DNA of 64,000 bases from Polaribacter aestuariivivens. Its GTDB lineage: Bacteria > Bacteroidota > Bacteroidia > Flavobacteriales > Flavobacteriaceae. The translations under genes were made by a program, and so were the position numbers. The stretch covers positions 124,001 through 188,000 of the forward strand of contig NZ_VANR01000003.1 in NCBI RefSeq assembly GCF_005885675.1, written 5' to 3'. Below, piece by piece: positions 26,781 to 36,077 of this stretch (position 1 is its first letter; every line of letters begins with the position of its first letter). A model generated the notes under the pieces. The model was not told the origin of the DNA, made no database searches, and worked only from the letters and a program-made list of their open reading frames with translations.

Positions 26781-28136
26781 TTATTGTGCTGTTGTAGTTG
26801 TATTGGTTACTTCAATTTCATCTTCAAACTGTGCAATAAATTCTTTTGGCAAACGAACTTTACCCGTTAGCAAATTTTGCATTAAGGCTTTTTTTAATCG
26901 TTGAAGTTTTTGAATCTTAATTTCTTTATTGATTATCTCCTTATCTACTTTCCTTATTGGTTTAATCAAAGCCTCTTGTTCTTCTGTAGTTTTAGGTAAA
27001 TAAATCCACATTTTTTTCTGATTTGTAATTCCTATGTAATTCCGTGTAGATTGTTTTGCATTACCTTCAAGAATAATTTGAAAGGTATACAATTGAAAAA
27101 AGTAAAGTAGATATTCAGGAATTAGTTTTTGTGGGTCTACACGATACATTGTAACTTGAGGTGTTAACATTATGTAAGGGTCAGCTTCTTCAACAATACA
27201 AGTGTAACCAACTGAAGCTTTGTGTGAAAGCAAGACATCTCCTTTAATTGAAAATCCAATCCTCAATTTATCAGCTCTTTTTTTAGTTATTTTTTTGCAG
27301 TTTTCTGTATCAACAAAGCCTTTTGAAATATCACTTGCCATCACAAATGGAATACCTTCTTCTACAAATTCTGCTGAAACTGGATGAGATTCTCCGTGAT
27401 TACCGTCTTGAACTTTTGTGATGTAATCTTCCTTAATTAGGTCTTTAATTTTACAATACTTCCAATCTTTAGAAGCATATCCATATTTTGTGTCCATCAA
27501 CTCATCTTCTGTACGCCAAATACCATCTGGTTTGAGTTTACCAGTCAATAGATTTTGCATTAAAGCTTTTTTGAATTTTTCGGCTGCTTTTATGCTATTT
27601 TTTGTACTGACTATGGCTTCATCAACTTTGGAAAGTATGGTGGCTATGGCGATTTGTTCGGCTGGATTTTCTGGATATTCAAATTCCAAACTTTTAAAAT
27701 CGCTTTTAGAAAGTGTATATCGTGTAGTACCTGTTGCCCGACTAATAAAATGCTTTTCTGAATTAAAAGAATTTAAAGCATAAGCCAAAAAATGAAGGTT
27801 AAAAAATTGTGGATTGTCAGGTCTAAATCTAACTAAATGATAGCTATACACTGTATTTGGTAAATCTTCAATGACAATTCCTGCGTGACCAATATCTGTT
27901 GGCTTTTCAGAAGAAGGTGTAAAAAGTATATCTCCAACTTCTAAATTGGCATTTTTAATTTCAGATTCTTTAGCTGTGACACTTTGAAAATCAATCTTAT
28001 TGGTGATTTTTTGATTTCTATACACATCCATATAGTTCAGTAGCTGAACTTCTTTATGATTTGAATCTGATAATTTGTTTACACCTGCACTGCGCAGCCA
28101 ACCCAAATCTTTCAGTTTTGTCCTTTTCCAATCCAT
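26781..28136 (-). CDS. hsdS: Type I restriction system specificity subunit
   Basis: 451 aa with two target-recognition domains (about 1-170 and 215-400). Each is followed by a conserved helical spacer that contains the repeated KKALMQNLLTGK, at residues 189-200 and 415-426. These nearly identical repeats are where HsdS half-subunits recombine to change specificity. Only one hsdS is present, with no inverted partial copy or invertase, so phase variation by inversion is not supported here. Its stop is 1 bp before hsdR and its start overlaps the hsdM end by one base. Confidence 0.93.
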   Translation of the reverse strand: MDWKRTKLKDLGWLRSAGVNKLSDSNHKEVQLLNYMDVYRNQKITNKIDFQSVTAKESEIKNANLEVGDILFTPSSEKPTDIGHAGIVIEDLPNTVYSYHLVRFRPDNPQFFNLHFLAYALNSFNSEKHFISRATGTTRYTLSKSDFKSLEFEYPENPAEQIAIATILSKVDEAIVSTKNSIKAAEKFKKALMQNLLTGKLKPDGIWRTEDELMDTKYGYASKDWKYCKIKDLIKEDYITKVQDGNHGESHPVSAEFVEEGIPFVMASDISKGFVDTENCKKITKKRADKLRIGFSIKGDVLLSHKASVGYTCIVEEADPYIMLTPQVTMYRVDPQKLIPEYLLYFFQLYTFQIILEGNAKQSTRNYIGITNQKKMWIYLPKTTEEQEALIKPIRKVDKEIINKEIKIQKLQRLKKALMQNLLTGKVRLPKEFIAQFEDEIEVTNTTTTAQ

Positions 28137-30190
28137 TAAACCAACACTTTTAAAAGTTCATTAATAGACTTGTCCAAATCGTTTTCTTTGTCAATAGTAG
28201 CTTGAAACTCGGTAATGGCTTCTTTCAGGTCAATCTCTTCTTCAGGTTCAAAGGTGTCTACATAGCGAGGTATGTTTAGGTTAAACTCGTTTTCTTCTAA
28301 TTCTTCCATATCTGCAATAGAAAAGTAGCGTTTGCGTAACTCTGGGTCTTGCAACATTGTAATCAATTCTTGTTCTACATCATCAATGGCGTGTCGTTCT
28401 TTTTCGGCTTGCTCGTGGACTGCGTTAATTTTGTTATCTTTTTCCGTAGTTAATTTGTCTAAAGCTGTTTGAGCTGTAACCACAGCCTTCTCTTGCCCTT
28501 TGGTGGGTTTCTTATTAGCTGCTTCACGGGCTGTAATTACTTTTTTAGCTTTTAACAATTTTGCCTCTGCTGTTTCAATATCCTCTTTATAATATTCATC
28601 AATTTCTGAAAGTTTAAAATCCAAATCTTCTTGTATAATAAATTTTAATCTTGTCTTTTGTGAATCAATCCAAGTTTTGGCAGTTTCCAAATCTCCCCAA
28701 CTTTCTAAAATGGTAGAAATACGTAGAATATCATGAGGTAAAAGCACATTCATATTTGGTTCTTCTTTGTACCAACCTTCCTTGGCAGCATAAACCATAA
28801 GTACTTTGTCTTTGCGTTCTTCTGGTTTGTTTTTATTAATAAATAGAATAGCGCCAGGAATTGTGGTACCATAAAACAAATTACCAGGTAATACTACAAT
28901 AGCATCAATAATATTGTGCATTTCGGCAAACTCGCCATTGTGGTCAACTTTACCTTGTAAAAAACCTCTTCGGATTAAATACTCATCATCTGCTTTTCGG
29001 TTTTGTCCATCTTCTTCTTCGGTTTTTTCAGGTTGCCCTCTAAACAAAACACCTTGCGGGCAAACAACTCCTGCTTTTCCATCATCTTTTATTGATGCAA
29101 CAATGTGTTGTAAAAAGGCAAAATCTCCATTAGAAAATGGTGGTTGTCCATAAATTAAACGACCATAAGGGTCATTCATACCATCTTTAGGATAAACCAA
29201 TTGTGGTGAACCATCTTTTTTGTTAACTACTTTTCCTTTTTTATCTCTTTTTGGCTCTCCGTTTTTCCACCAGTTTTCCTGTGAAAATGGAAAATTAGCC
29301 ATTGCTAAATCAAATTGTTTGATTTCAAGCTCGTTGTCTTCTTCTACAAATTTTGGGTCGAGAATAGTATCGCCTTTTTCTATTCGAGCATCCAATCCGT
29401 GAAGAATCATATTAATATTGGCAATCGCCCAAGTGTTCCAAACATCTTCTTGTCCAAATAAGCGAATTGCTTTTGAATTATTGTAGTTTGTTTTACAATA
29501 TTTAGCTGCATTAATAAGGAATCCACCAGAACCACAAGTTGGGTCGTAAACTGTTGTGTTTTTCTGTGGTTTTAAATAACGAACAATGACATCAACAACT
29601 TCTTGAGGTGTATAGAATTGTCCAGCGGTTGTTCCGCCTTTATTTTCGTCTGCAAATCGCTTTATTAAATATTCATAAGCATCACCCAAAACATCAACAG
29701 AAGCATTTTTGTTGCTTAAATCCACAGCATCTAAATAACTAACCAAAGAAGTCAAAACCTGTGGACTTAACTTTTTACTACCAGAACCGTCAGGTGCTGG
29801 TTCGTTCCAGCGAACTGTGTTAATGACACCTTTTAAAACTGCTTTTCCTTGTCGGTCAACATTAGCATCTGCAATTTCGTTTACTGCTTTGTTCAGTTTT
29901 TCGTTTTTCTTATCAGGTGAAGCATCACGCACATCTTTCCAAAAACAGCCTTCTGGAATTTTGAAGTCGTGTTTTTGAGCTACGATTATTCTTTTTTCGG
30001 CTTCGGTTGGTTGTCTTCCTTCTCTTTTTACAAATTCCTTTATTTCGTTTTCCGTTTCCCATTCGTAATTGTCCGAAAGACGTTTGAAAAAGAGAAGTGA
30101 AAGTATGTAGGCTTTATAATCTTCTACTTTGTCACGCAGAATGTCTGCCATTCCAAAAAGTGTACTTCCTAATGCTTGTTTTGTTATCAT
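28136..30190 (-). CDS. hsdM: Type I restriction system DNA methyltransferase subunit
   Basis: 684 aa. The AdoMet motif DPTCGSGGF is at residues 216-224 and the catalytic motif IV reads NFPF (299-302), the N6-adenine type. An N-terminal HsdM_N helical domain (FGMADILRDKVEDYKAYIL) is present. A long Lys/Ala/Glu-rich coiled coil at about 540-620 precedes the C-terminus and makes the protein longer than the usual 500-530 aa. It overlaps the regulator gene by 4 bp. Confidence 0.95.
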   Translation of the reverse strand: MITKQALGSTLFGMADILRDKVEDYKAYILSLLFFKRLSDNYEWETENEIKEFVKREGRQPTEAEKRIIVAQKHDFKIPEGCFWKDVRDASPDKKNEKLNKAVNEIADANVDRQGKAVLKGVINTVRWNEPAPDGSGSKKLSPQVLTSLVSYLDAVDLSNKNASVDVLGDAYEYLIKRFADENKGGTTAGQFYTPQEVVDVIVRYLKPQKNTTVYDPTCGSGGFLINAAKYCKTNYNNSKAIRLFGQEDVWNTWAIANINMILHGLDARIEKGDTILDPKFVEEDNELEIKQFDLAMANFPFSQENWWKNGEPKRDKKGKVVNKKDGSPQLVYPKDGMNDPYGRLIYGQPPFSNGDFAFLQHIVASIKDDGKAGVVCPQGVLFRGQPEKTEEEDGQNRKADDEYLIRRGFLQGKVDHNGEFAEMHNIIDAIVVLPGNLFYGTTIPGAILFINKNKPEERKDKVLMVYAAKEGWYKEEPNMNVLLPHDILRISTILESWGDLETAKTWIDSQKTRLKFIIQEDLDFKLSEIDEYYKEDIETAEAKLLKAKKVITAREAANKKPTKGQEKAVVTAQTALDKLTTEKDNKINAVHEQAEKERHAIDDVEQELITMLQDPELRKRYFSIADMEELEENEFNLNIPRYVDTFEPEEEIDLKEAITEFQATIDKENDLDKSINELLKVLV

Positions 30191-30390
30191 TTATTTAGTT
30201 CTGTTCTTTCAATTAATAAATCTTTGACTTCAACATTTAAGATTTCCGCAATCTTGTATAAGTCCTCCAAACTCGGTTGTCTTTTGTTTTGGGCATAAGA
30301 GTGTACCATATTGTAGCTCTTTCCAAGCTGTTCAGCCAACCAGATTTGTTTTATTCCTTTCTGTTCTAAAACCTCTTTTATTCGGTTCAT
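30187..30390 (-). CDS. XRE family transcriptional regulator of the restriction operon
   Basis: 67 aa from ATG 30390; a TTG 24 bp upstream would add eight residues and is less likely. The helix-turn-helix reads IKQIWLAEQLGKSYNMVHSYAQNKRQPSLEDLYKIAEILN, a Cro/CI-type fold. It is the first gene of the operon and overlaps hsdM by 4 bp (ATGA). Such small regulators often act as controller proteins, delaying restriction until methylation is established after the system enters a new host. Confidence 0.85.
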   Translation of the reverse strand: MNRIKEVLEQKGIKQIWLAEQLGKSYNMVHSYAQNKRQPSLEDLYKIAEILNVEVKDLLIERTELNK

Positions 30391-30594
30391 TTTGAATTTT
30401 TTTAATTCAGTCAACTAATGTAGTCAACAATTTTCAAATACTCACTAAATGAGTATAAAAATTATCATTCAATAGTAATGAGCGTAGGGGAAAGGCAAGC
30501 TCTTTTTATTTTTTGAGGCACGATAAAAATGAAATGTGCTTGACTGTGCGGTTGGCTTTTCAGAACGAAAATTTCCTATTTTGCTCGTTTTTCC
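30391..30594. other. Non-coding leader of cassette 2
   Basis: About 200 bp between the regulator start and boundary site D. It contains TGAGTATAAAAATTATC-type AT-rich DNA suitable for a promoter and operator, but no clear TAnnTTTG box on the minus strand could be assigned. With site D and the downstream terminator it forms a gap of 371 bp without genes. Confidence 0.4.
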
Positions 30595-30657
30595 GCATTA
30601 CTTACAACTATATTGATATGGAACGTTTTAATGTTTTATATCAGAAGTTAAACGAAG
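30595..30657. repeat. Right boundary site (D) of cassette 2, attC-like
   Basis: The left half is GCATTACTTACAAC (30595-30608), then TGATATGG. The right half is TTATATCAGAAG, then GTTAAACGAAG (30647-30657). TGATAT in the left arm pairs with ATATCA in the right arm. GTTAAAC fits the attC core GTTRRRY exactly. It has the same length class (63 bp) and position (5' of the cassette genes) as site B. Confidence 0.6.
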
Positions 30658-30700
30658 TTAGCTGTTTTTTTTGAGAAATTCAAGTTTTTAAAGTGAGTTA

Positions 30701-30736
30701 AAAAATAAAAACCTAACTTGAAAGAGTTAGGTTTTA
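30701..30736 (-). terminator. Terminator of the aldehyde dehydrogenase gene
   Basis: On the minus strand AAAACCTAACT and AGTTAGGTTTT form an 11-bp stem followed by T-rich sequence. It lies 26 bp after the gene's stop codon. Confidence 0.8.
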
Positions 30737-30761
30737 TAAATAAAATAATACTTTAACTTTT

Positions 30762-32303
30762 TTAAAGATCAAACTTAATTCCTTGTGCTAAAGGCAATTC
30801 ATCTGAATAATTTACGGTATTTGTTTGTCTTCTCATATACACTTTCCAAGCATCAGAACCAGATTCACGTCCACCACCAGTTTCTTTCTCGCCTCCAAAA
30901 GCACCACCAATTTCAGCACCAGAAGTCCCAATATTTACGTTTGCAATTCCACAATCAGATCCTGCATAAGATAAGAATTTTTCGGCTTCTTTCATTTCAT
31001 TCGTCATAATTGCAGAAGATAAACCTTGTGCAACGCCATTTTGTTTTTCAATGGCGTTTTCTACATCTCCACTGTATTTCATCAAATATAAAATGGGTGC
31101 AAAAGTTTCGTGTTGCACGATTTCAAAATGATTTTCAGCTTCAATAATCGCTGGTTTTACGTAACAACCAGATTCGTATCCTTCGCCTTCTAAAACACCA
31201 CCTTCAACCAAAACATTTCCACCTTCCGCTTTTGCTTTTTCGATAGCAGATAAATAGGTGTTTACAGCATCTTTATCTATTAATGGCCCAACATGATTAT
31301 TTTCATCTAAAGGATTTCCAATCTTAATTTGTTTATAAGCACCAACAATGGCATCACGTACTTTATCATACACAGATTCATGAATAATTAATCTTCTGGT
31401 AGAGGTACAACGTTGTCCACACGTTCCAACAGCGCCAAAAACAGCACCAGGAACAACTACCTTTAAATCGGCAGTTGGTGTAATAATAATGGCGTTGTTT
31501 CCACCCAATTCTAATAAAGATTTTCCAAAACGTTCAGCAACTTTTGCACCCACAATTCTACCCATTCTTGTAGAACCTGTAGCAGAAACTAACGGAATTC
31601 GAGTATCTGCAGTCAACATTTCACCCACTTTATAATCACCATTAATAATGCAAGAAATTCCTTCTGGTAAATTATTGGCTGCTAAAATTTCTGCAATAAT
31701 ATTCTGACAAGCAATAGTACATAAAGGTGCTTTTTCGGAACCTTTCCACACACAAACATCACCACAAATCCATGCTAAAGCTGTGTTCCAAGCCCAAACA
31801 GCGACAGGAAAATTAAATGCAGAAATTATACCCACAACTCCTATTGGATGCCATTGCTCTCTCATTACATGTCCTGGACGTTCAGACGGAATGGTTTGCC
31901 CATTTAATTGGCGTGATAAACCGACTGCAAAATCGCAGATATCTATCATTTCTTGTACTTCACCCAAACCTTCTTGATATGACTTTCCCATTTCATAAGA
32001 AACCAATTTACCAAGTGATTCTTTCTTTTCTCTTAATTTATTTCCAAATTGACGCACAATTTCTCCACGTTGTGGAGCTGGTTTATCTCGCCAAATTTTG
32101 AATGCTGAAGTTGCAGCATCCATCACGTTCTCGTAATCTTCTTTTGTGGTAGTTTTTACTTTTCCTATTAATTTTCCATCCACAGGAGAATAACTTTCTA
32201 TAATTTCTCCATTAGAAAAATTATTTGAACCTGTAGAGGTTCCGTTATTTATATCTTTTACACCTAACTCTTGTAAGGCTTTTGTAATTCCGAAATCTGT
32301 CAT
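30762..32303 (-). CDS. Aldehyde dehydrogenase, ALDH7/alpha-aminoadipic semialdehyde type
   Basis: 513 aa. Catalytic Cys299 is in GTCGQRCTST, the general base Glu265 in LLELGGNN, and the NAD-binding Lys in VWKGSEKAPL. The C-terminal GGAFGGEKETGGGRESGSDAW is the ALDH7 (antiquitin) signature. The reaction oxidises alpha-aminoadipic semialdehyde, the piperideine-6-carboxylate form, in lysine catabolism. No other lysine genes are adjacent, and the gene has its own terminator. The start at ATG 32303 gives a full-length protein. Confidence 0.9.
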   Translation of the reverse strand: MTDFGITKALQELGVKDINNGTSTGSNNFSNGEIIESYSPVDGKLIGKVKTTTKEDYENVMDAATSAFKIWRDKPAPQRGEIVRQFGNKLREKKESLGKLVSYEMGKSYQEGLGEVQEMIDICDFAVGLSRQLNGQTIPSERPGHVMREQWHPIGVVGIISAFNFPVAVWAWNTALAWICGDVCVWKGSEKAPLCTIACQNIIAEILAANNLPEGISCIINGDYKVGEMLTADTRIPLVSATGSTRMGRIVGAKVAERFGKSLLELGGNNAIIITPTADLKVVVPGAVFGAVGTCGQRCTSTRRLIIHESVYDKVRDAIVGAYKQIKIGNPLDENNHVGPLIDKDAVNTYLSAIEKAKAEGGNVLVEGGVLEGEGYESGCYVKPAIIEAENHFEIVQHETFAPILYLMKYSGDVENAIEKQNGVAQGLSSAIMTNEMKEAEKFLSYAGSDCGIANVNIGTSGAEIGGAFGGEKETGGGRESGSDAWKVYMRRQTNTVNYSDELPLAQGIKFDL

Positions 32304-32440
32304 TTTGCGGTTTGTTTTTATTTCTTAAATTGAAATTCGAATTTACGAATAATTTTACAAACAGATAAATTAAACAAAAACATTATATTTTGTTTAATTT
32401 TAAACAAAATAATTAAAACTTTTTAAGATTTCTAGATTTC

Positions 32441-32556
32441 ATTGTGTTTCACTCGGAATTATAGCAGAATGTCATTTCGACCTTGTGGAGAAATCTCGGA
32501 TATGAATTCAATTGGTAAGATTTTTCAATTCCACTGTGTTTCACTCGAAATGACAA
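32441..32556. repeat. Intergenic inverted/direct repeat element
   Basis: TGTGTTTCACTCG is repeated directly (32443-32455 and 32535-32547), and GTCATTTCGA (32471-32480) is the perfect inverse of TCGAAATGAC (32545-32554). Inside is ACCTTGTGGAGAAATCTC. This matches the dispersed GTCATTTCGA...GAAATCTC repeats that lie between genes in many flavobacteria. It ends 6 bp before the sulfatase stop codon. Confidence 0.55.
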
Positions 32557-32561
32557 AAGAT

Positions 32562-34850
32562 TTATTCTTTAATAATCTTTTTGGTAAAATATTGGTTTCC
32601 CTCCACAAAAGCTTTCAATAAATAAACTCCTTTAGGTAATTCTTTTACACTTATTTTTTCTACATCGCCGATTGATTTTTTTATCAATTTTCCTGTGTAA
32701 TCAAATAAGTAAGCTTTCTGCACCACTAAAGGACCAGAAATTTTTATAAAATTAGAAGTTGGATTTGGATATACAGAAATTGATGCCAATTCTTCTTCTA
32801 TTTCTACACTTAAAGCAGCTCCAGTAACTTCGCTAGACCAATCATCTAAAAAGATTTCACCTGTATCTTTACCCAGTTGTAACCTAACTTCTACAGATTC
32901 TGTGGGGTTTGCTGTAATTTGAGATTTTGTAAAAGTATATGTGTATTTCGTATACAAATTACTAGTTTTAAAAGAATCTGCAAGTATAGTTTTATTACTA
33001 CCATCTGCATAATTTACCTTTAATTGATACCTTATATTATTGTTATTATTTGATTTTGCATAGACACTTAGTGTAATATCTCTATTAGACAAATCATCAT
33101 AATAAGGTGTATTTGTAACCCTAACTTTACCATAGCCACCACCTTTTATTACATTAATTTTTAGAGCTAAATCTCCTGTTCTAACATCTGTTGTGTTTGC
33201 ACGTTCTAAATTGGCTTCTGAAGTAGAGTTTACAGTTATGGGCCAATCTAAATCGTACCAACACTCAAAACCTGCATTGTAAATAATACTGTTAGAGGTG
33301 TTTGGTTTCGAGCAACCTAAATCTGGCTGAATATTAGAACCGGTTTTGGCATTCATATTATCATATAAATATTTATTTTCGTTTAAATGTCCGGAATTTG
33401 TAACTCTATGATTAATGCCTGCTTTACTTCTGTAATTGAATAAAGCCGTTTTTAATTGCTTTACAATGGCTGGTTTAGAAGCACTTAAATCTGTAGATTC
33501 ACTTGGGTCGTTCACCACATCATACAACTCAAAAACATTGTTGTATTTGTATTCTAATAATTTATAATTTCCTTGTCTTGCTGCAGCCATACTCACGTTT
33601 GCAGTTCCTTTACTTGCAAAATTAAAATCCCAAATAATCGGATTTTTTCTGCTGTAAGAAGCGTCTCCACCATTTGCAGTTGTTAATAGTAAATCTTGAA
33701 AACTTTCTCCATCTAAATGTTGATTTGGTAGTAAAGGAGTATTCCCCATTTCTAGAATAGTTGGGAAAAAGTCGGTTCCAACAACAGGTTCGTCTTCTAC
33801 AACACCACTTCTGTATTTTGGTCCGTAAACAATTAATGGCAAACGAATTCCACCTTCATACAGCCAAGTTTTCCCTCCACGAAAAGGTCTGTTAGATGTT
33901 GGTAATTCTCTGTTTCCACCAATTTCTGTAGTAGATAAACCTCCATTATCTGAAGTAACAATAATTATGGTATTGTTTTCAATTCCTTTTTCTTTTAGTT
34001 TTTTTCTAATTTCTCCCAAACTTTCATCAACACTTTTAATCATGGCAGCATAGGTTGCATTATCTTGATGTAATTTGGTTTTTGCAGTTAAATCGTTTTC
34101 AAAAGCATCGCCTATATACGTTGTATTGTTTACTTTATTCTGAAAGTAGGCAACATCTGTACTTTTTGCTTCTAATGGAGTATGAACCCCATAATGAGAA
34201 ACCATTGCTAAAAAAGGTTGAGTTGGAGAACTGGTAATATGGTTTTCTATAAACGAATTTGTTTCTATGGTAATTCTGTCTGTTAAATACTCTCCAGCAG
34301 AACCACCTGTACTTAAATCTGGTAAGGTTTTTCCATTAGCTGTATAAGGATACCAGTAAGTTGGAGGAGCACCAAAATCTGATCCAGAAATATTAATATC
34401 GAAACCAAAACTATCTGGATAATGATTTTCATCGTGTCCCAAATGCCATTTACCAATAAAAAAAGTTTTATAACCTTGGTTTTTTAAAGCCTGAGCAAAA
34501 GTAGTTTCTGCATAACCATTGGCATTATTATCTGATGGTAAATACAAACCACCAGAAACAGAAGGTCTAGATTCAAATTTACCAGACATTATAGATGTTC
34601 TAGAAGCAGCGCATCTTGGAGCAGCTTCATAGCCATGTGTAAATAAAACTCCTTCATTTGCCAAAGCATCTATATTGGGAGTTTCGTATAATTTAGAGCC
34701 ATTGGCTAGTAAATTATTGTAAACAGCTAAATCGTAATATCCTAAATCATCAACAATAAAAAATATGATATTTGGATCTTTAGACGTGTTTGCTTGCGAG
34801 AAAATAATTGATGTTACAAACAGACTAAAAAGAAAAGTATATTTTTTCAT
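32562..34850 (-). CDS. Secreted type I sulfatase with T9SS sorting domain
   Basis: 762 aa. A signal peptide is at 1-19. The sulfatase core has metal ligands Asp34/Asp35 and the formylglycine motif CAASR at residues 80-84 (CxAxR), in the context PRCAASRTSIMSGK. After about residue 500 comes a carbohydrate-binding-like beta domain. The last 75 residues, with SISVYPNPTSNFIKISG and a final KKIIKE, are a type A T9SS C-terminal sorting domain. It would be exported by the T9SS, of which PorW is encoded at 13833, and desulfate an algal polysaccharide. No carbohydrate-utilisation genes surround it. Confidence 0.9.
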   Translation of the reverse strand: MKKYTFLFSLFVTSIIFSQANTSKDPNIIFFIVDDLGYYDLAVYNNLLANGSKLYETPNIDALANEGVLFTHGYEAAPRCAASRTSIMSGKFESRPSVSGGLYLPSDNNANGYAETTFAQALKNQGYKTFFIGKWHLGHDENHYPDSFGFDINISGSDFGAPPTYWYPYTANGKTLPDLSTGGSAGEYLTDRITIETNSFIENHITSSPTQPFLAMVSHYGVHTPLEAKSTDVAYFQNKVNNTTYIGDAFENDLTAKTKLHQDNATYAAMIKSVDESLGEIRKKLKEKGIENNTIIIVTSDNGGLSTTEIGGNRELPTSNRPFRGGKTWLYEGGIRLPLIVYGPKYRSGVVEDEPVVGTDFFPTILEMGNTPLLPNQHLDGESFQDLLLTTANGGDASYSRKNPIIWDFNFASKGTANVSMAAARQGNYKLLEYKYNNVFELYDVVNDPSESTDLSASKPAIVKQLKTALFNYRSKAGINHRVTNSGHLNENKYLYDNMNAKTGSNIQPDLGCSKPNTSNSIIYNAGFECWYDLDWPITVNSTSEANLERANTTDVRTGDLALKINVIKGGGYGKVRVTNTPYYDDLSNRDITLSVYAKSNNNNNIRYQLKVNYADGSNKTILADSFKTSNLYTKYTYTFTKSQITANPTESVEVRLQLGKDTGEIFLDDWSSEVTGAALSVEIEEELASISVYPNPTSNFIKISGPLVVQKAYLFDYTGKLIKKSIGDVEKISVKELPKGVYLLKAFVEGNQYFTKKIIKE

Positions 34851-35009
34851 TTTTTAAAATTTTAATAATACTATAAAAACTAAATAAATCAACAAAATTT
34901 TTTAATTAAGTTAGACTAAAATTGAATTCATTTAGATTATTAACAGACTTTATAGAGTTTGTAATTTAAAAGATTCTTAAATTTACCATTATTTATAATT
35001 TATAATAAG

Positions 35010-36077
35010 ATGAGAAAACTAGCATTTTTACTATTATCAACAGCTTTGTTTTTAGGTTGTAATCTTAATTCTAAAAAAGAATCGGTTATTGAAGTTGATA
35101 CAAATTCTAACAAAAAAATAAACGAATTTGCCATAATAATTCATGGTGGTGCTGGAACTATTTTAAAGAAAAACATGTCTGACGAAAAAGAAGCTGAATA
35201 CAAAACAAAGTTAGAAGAAGCTATAAAAGTTGGTCATACTATTTTAAAAAATGGAGGAACAAGTCAAGAAGCAGTAATGAAAACCATCCAGGTGATGGAA
35301 GAATCACCACTATTTAATGCTGGTAAAGGTGCCGTTTTTACACATGAAGAAACCAACGAATTAGATGCTTCTTTTATGGACGGAAAAACATTAAATGCAG
35401 GTGCTGTTGCTGGTGTAAAAGATGTAAAAAGTCCTATTGAATTGGCAATTAAAATTATGACAGACTCTGATCATGTAATGCTTTCAGGAACAGGAGCTTC
35501 TAATTTTGCAAAAGAGAAAGGTTTAGAAATTGTAGATCCAAGTTATTTTTATACAGAAAATCGTTTTCAATCTTTACAAAGAATTAAAAATAGAGCAAAA
35601 ACACAGTTAGATCACGATGATAAAAAAGCGGCTTTTTATGATGCTGATATCAAAAACAGCAAATTTGGAACTGTAGGTTGTGTTGCTTTAGACAAATATG
35701 GAAATATTGCTGCTGGAACTTCAACAGGAGGAATGACCAACAAACGTTGGGGAAGAATTGGAGATGCTCCAATTATTGGCTCTGGAACATACGCAAATAA
35801 TAAAACCTGTGGAGTTTCCTCAACAGGTTGGGGTGAATATTTTATTAGAAGTCAAGTAGCTTATGACATTTCAGCTCAAATGGAATATCAGGAAAAAACA
35901 TTAAAAGAAGCTACCAAAGATGTAATTCAAAACAAATTAACACAACTTGGTGGAACTGGTGGTGTTGTAGCTTTAGACAAAAATGGTAATATGTCTTTCG
36001 AATTTAACACTGCTGGAATGTATAGAGCTTCTATGAACGATAAAGGTGAATTAATCGTAAAAATTTACAAAGAATAA
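35010..36077 (+). CDS. iaaA: Isoaspartyl peptidase/L-asparaginase (Ntn hydrolase) lipoprotein
   Basis: 355 aa. The N-terminal signal has a lipobox around FLGCN (Cys17). The family N-terminus HGGAGTI is at residues 45-51, and the autocleavage nucleophile Thr221 follows Gly in KFGTVGCVALD, with GGxxxK-type loops downstream. The precursor splits at Gly220-Thr221 into two subunits that hydrolyse isoaspartyl dipeptides and asparagine. Periplasmic or surface location fits peptide scavenging. The 3' end overlaps the convergent gene by 13 bp. Confidence 0.92.
   Translation: MRKLAFLLLSTALFLGCNLNSKKESVIEVDTNSNKKINEFAIIIHGGAGTILKKNMSDEKEAEYKTKLEEAIKVGHTILKNGGTSQEAVMKTIQVMEESPLFNAGKGAVFTHEETNELDASFMDGKTLNAGAVAGVKDVKSPIELAIKIMTDSDHVMLSGTGASNFAKEKGLEIVDPSYFYTENRFQSLQRIKNRAKTQLDHDDKKAAFYDADIKNSKFGTVGCVALDKYGNIAAGTSTGGMTNKRWGRIGDAPIIGSGTYANNKTCGVSSTGWGEYFIRSQVAYDISAQMEYQEKTLKEATKDVIQNKLTQLGGTGGVVALDKNGNMSFEFNTAGMYRASMNDKGELIVKIYKE

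Larger units (their letters stand above)
22908..30647 (-). mobile_element. Cassette-like insertion 2 (type I restriction-modification locus)
   Basis: A 7.7-kb segment holding five co-directional minus-strand genes: XRE regulator, hsdM, hsdS, hsdR and a YgjP-like peptidase. It is bounded by a 14-bp inverted repeat nested inside an 11-bp host inverted repeat, exactly as in cassette 1. In gene order, the short site (D) is upstream and the long site (C) downstream, again as in cassette 1. It is far larger than normal integron cassettes (usually under 2 kb), so an integron mechanism is not assumed. No recombinase is encoded. Confidence 0.55.

Noticed and set aside
26781..28136. Phase-variable HsdS by inversion
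   Set aside because: The repeated KKALMQNLLTGK could support recombination, but there is no second hsdS or invertase nearby.
22712..30657. Calling both cassettes integron cassettes outright
   Set aside because: No integron integrase, no attI site and no cassette array are present, and 7.7 kb is too large. The nested arms are reported as integron-like geometry only.
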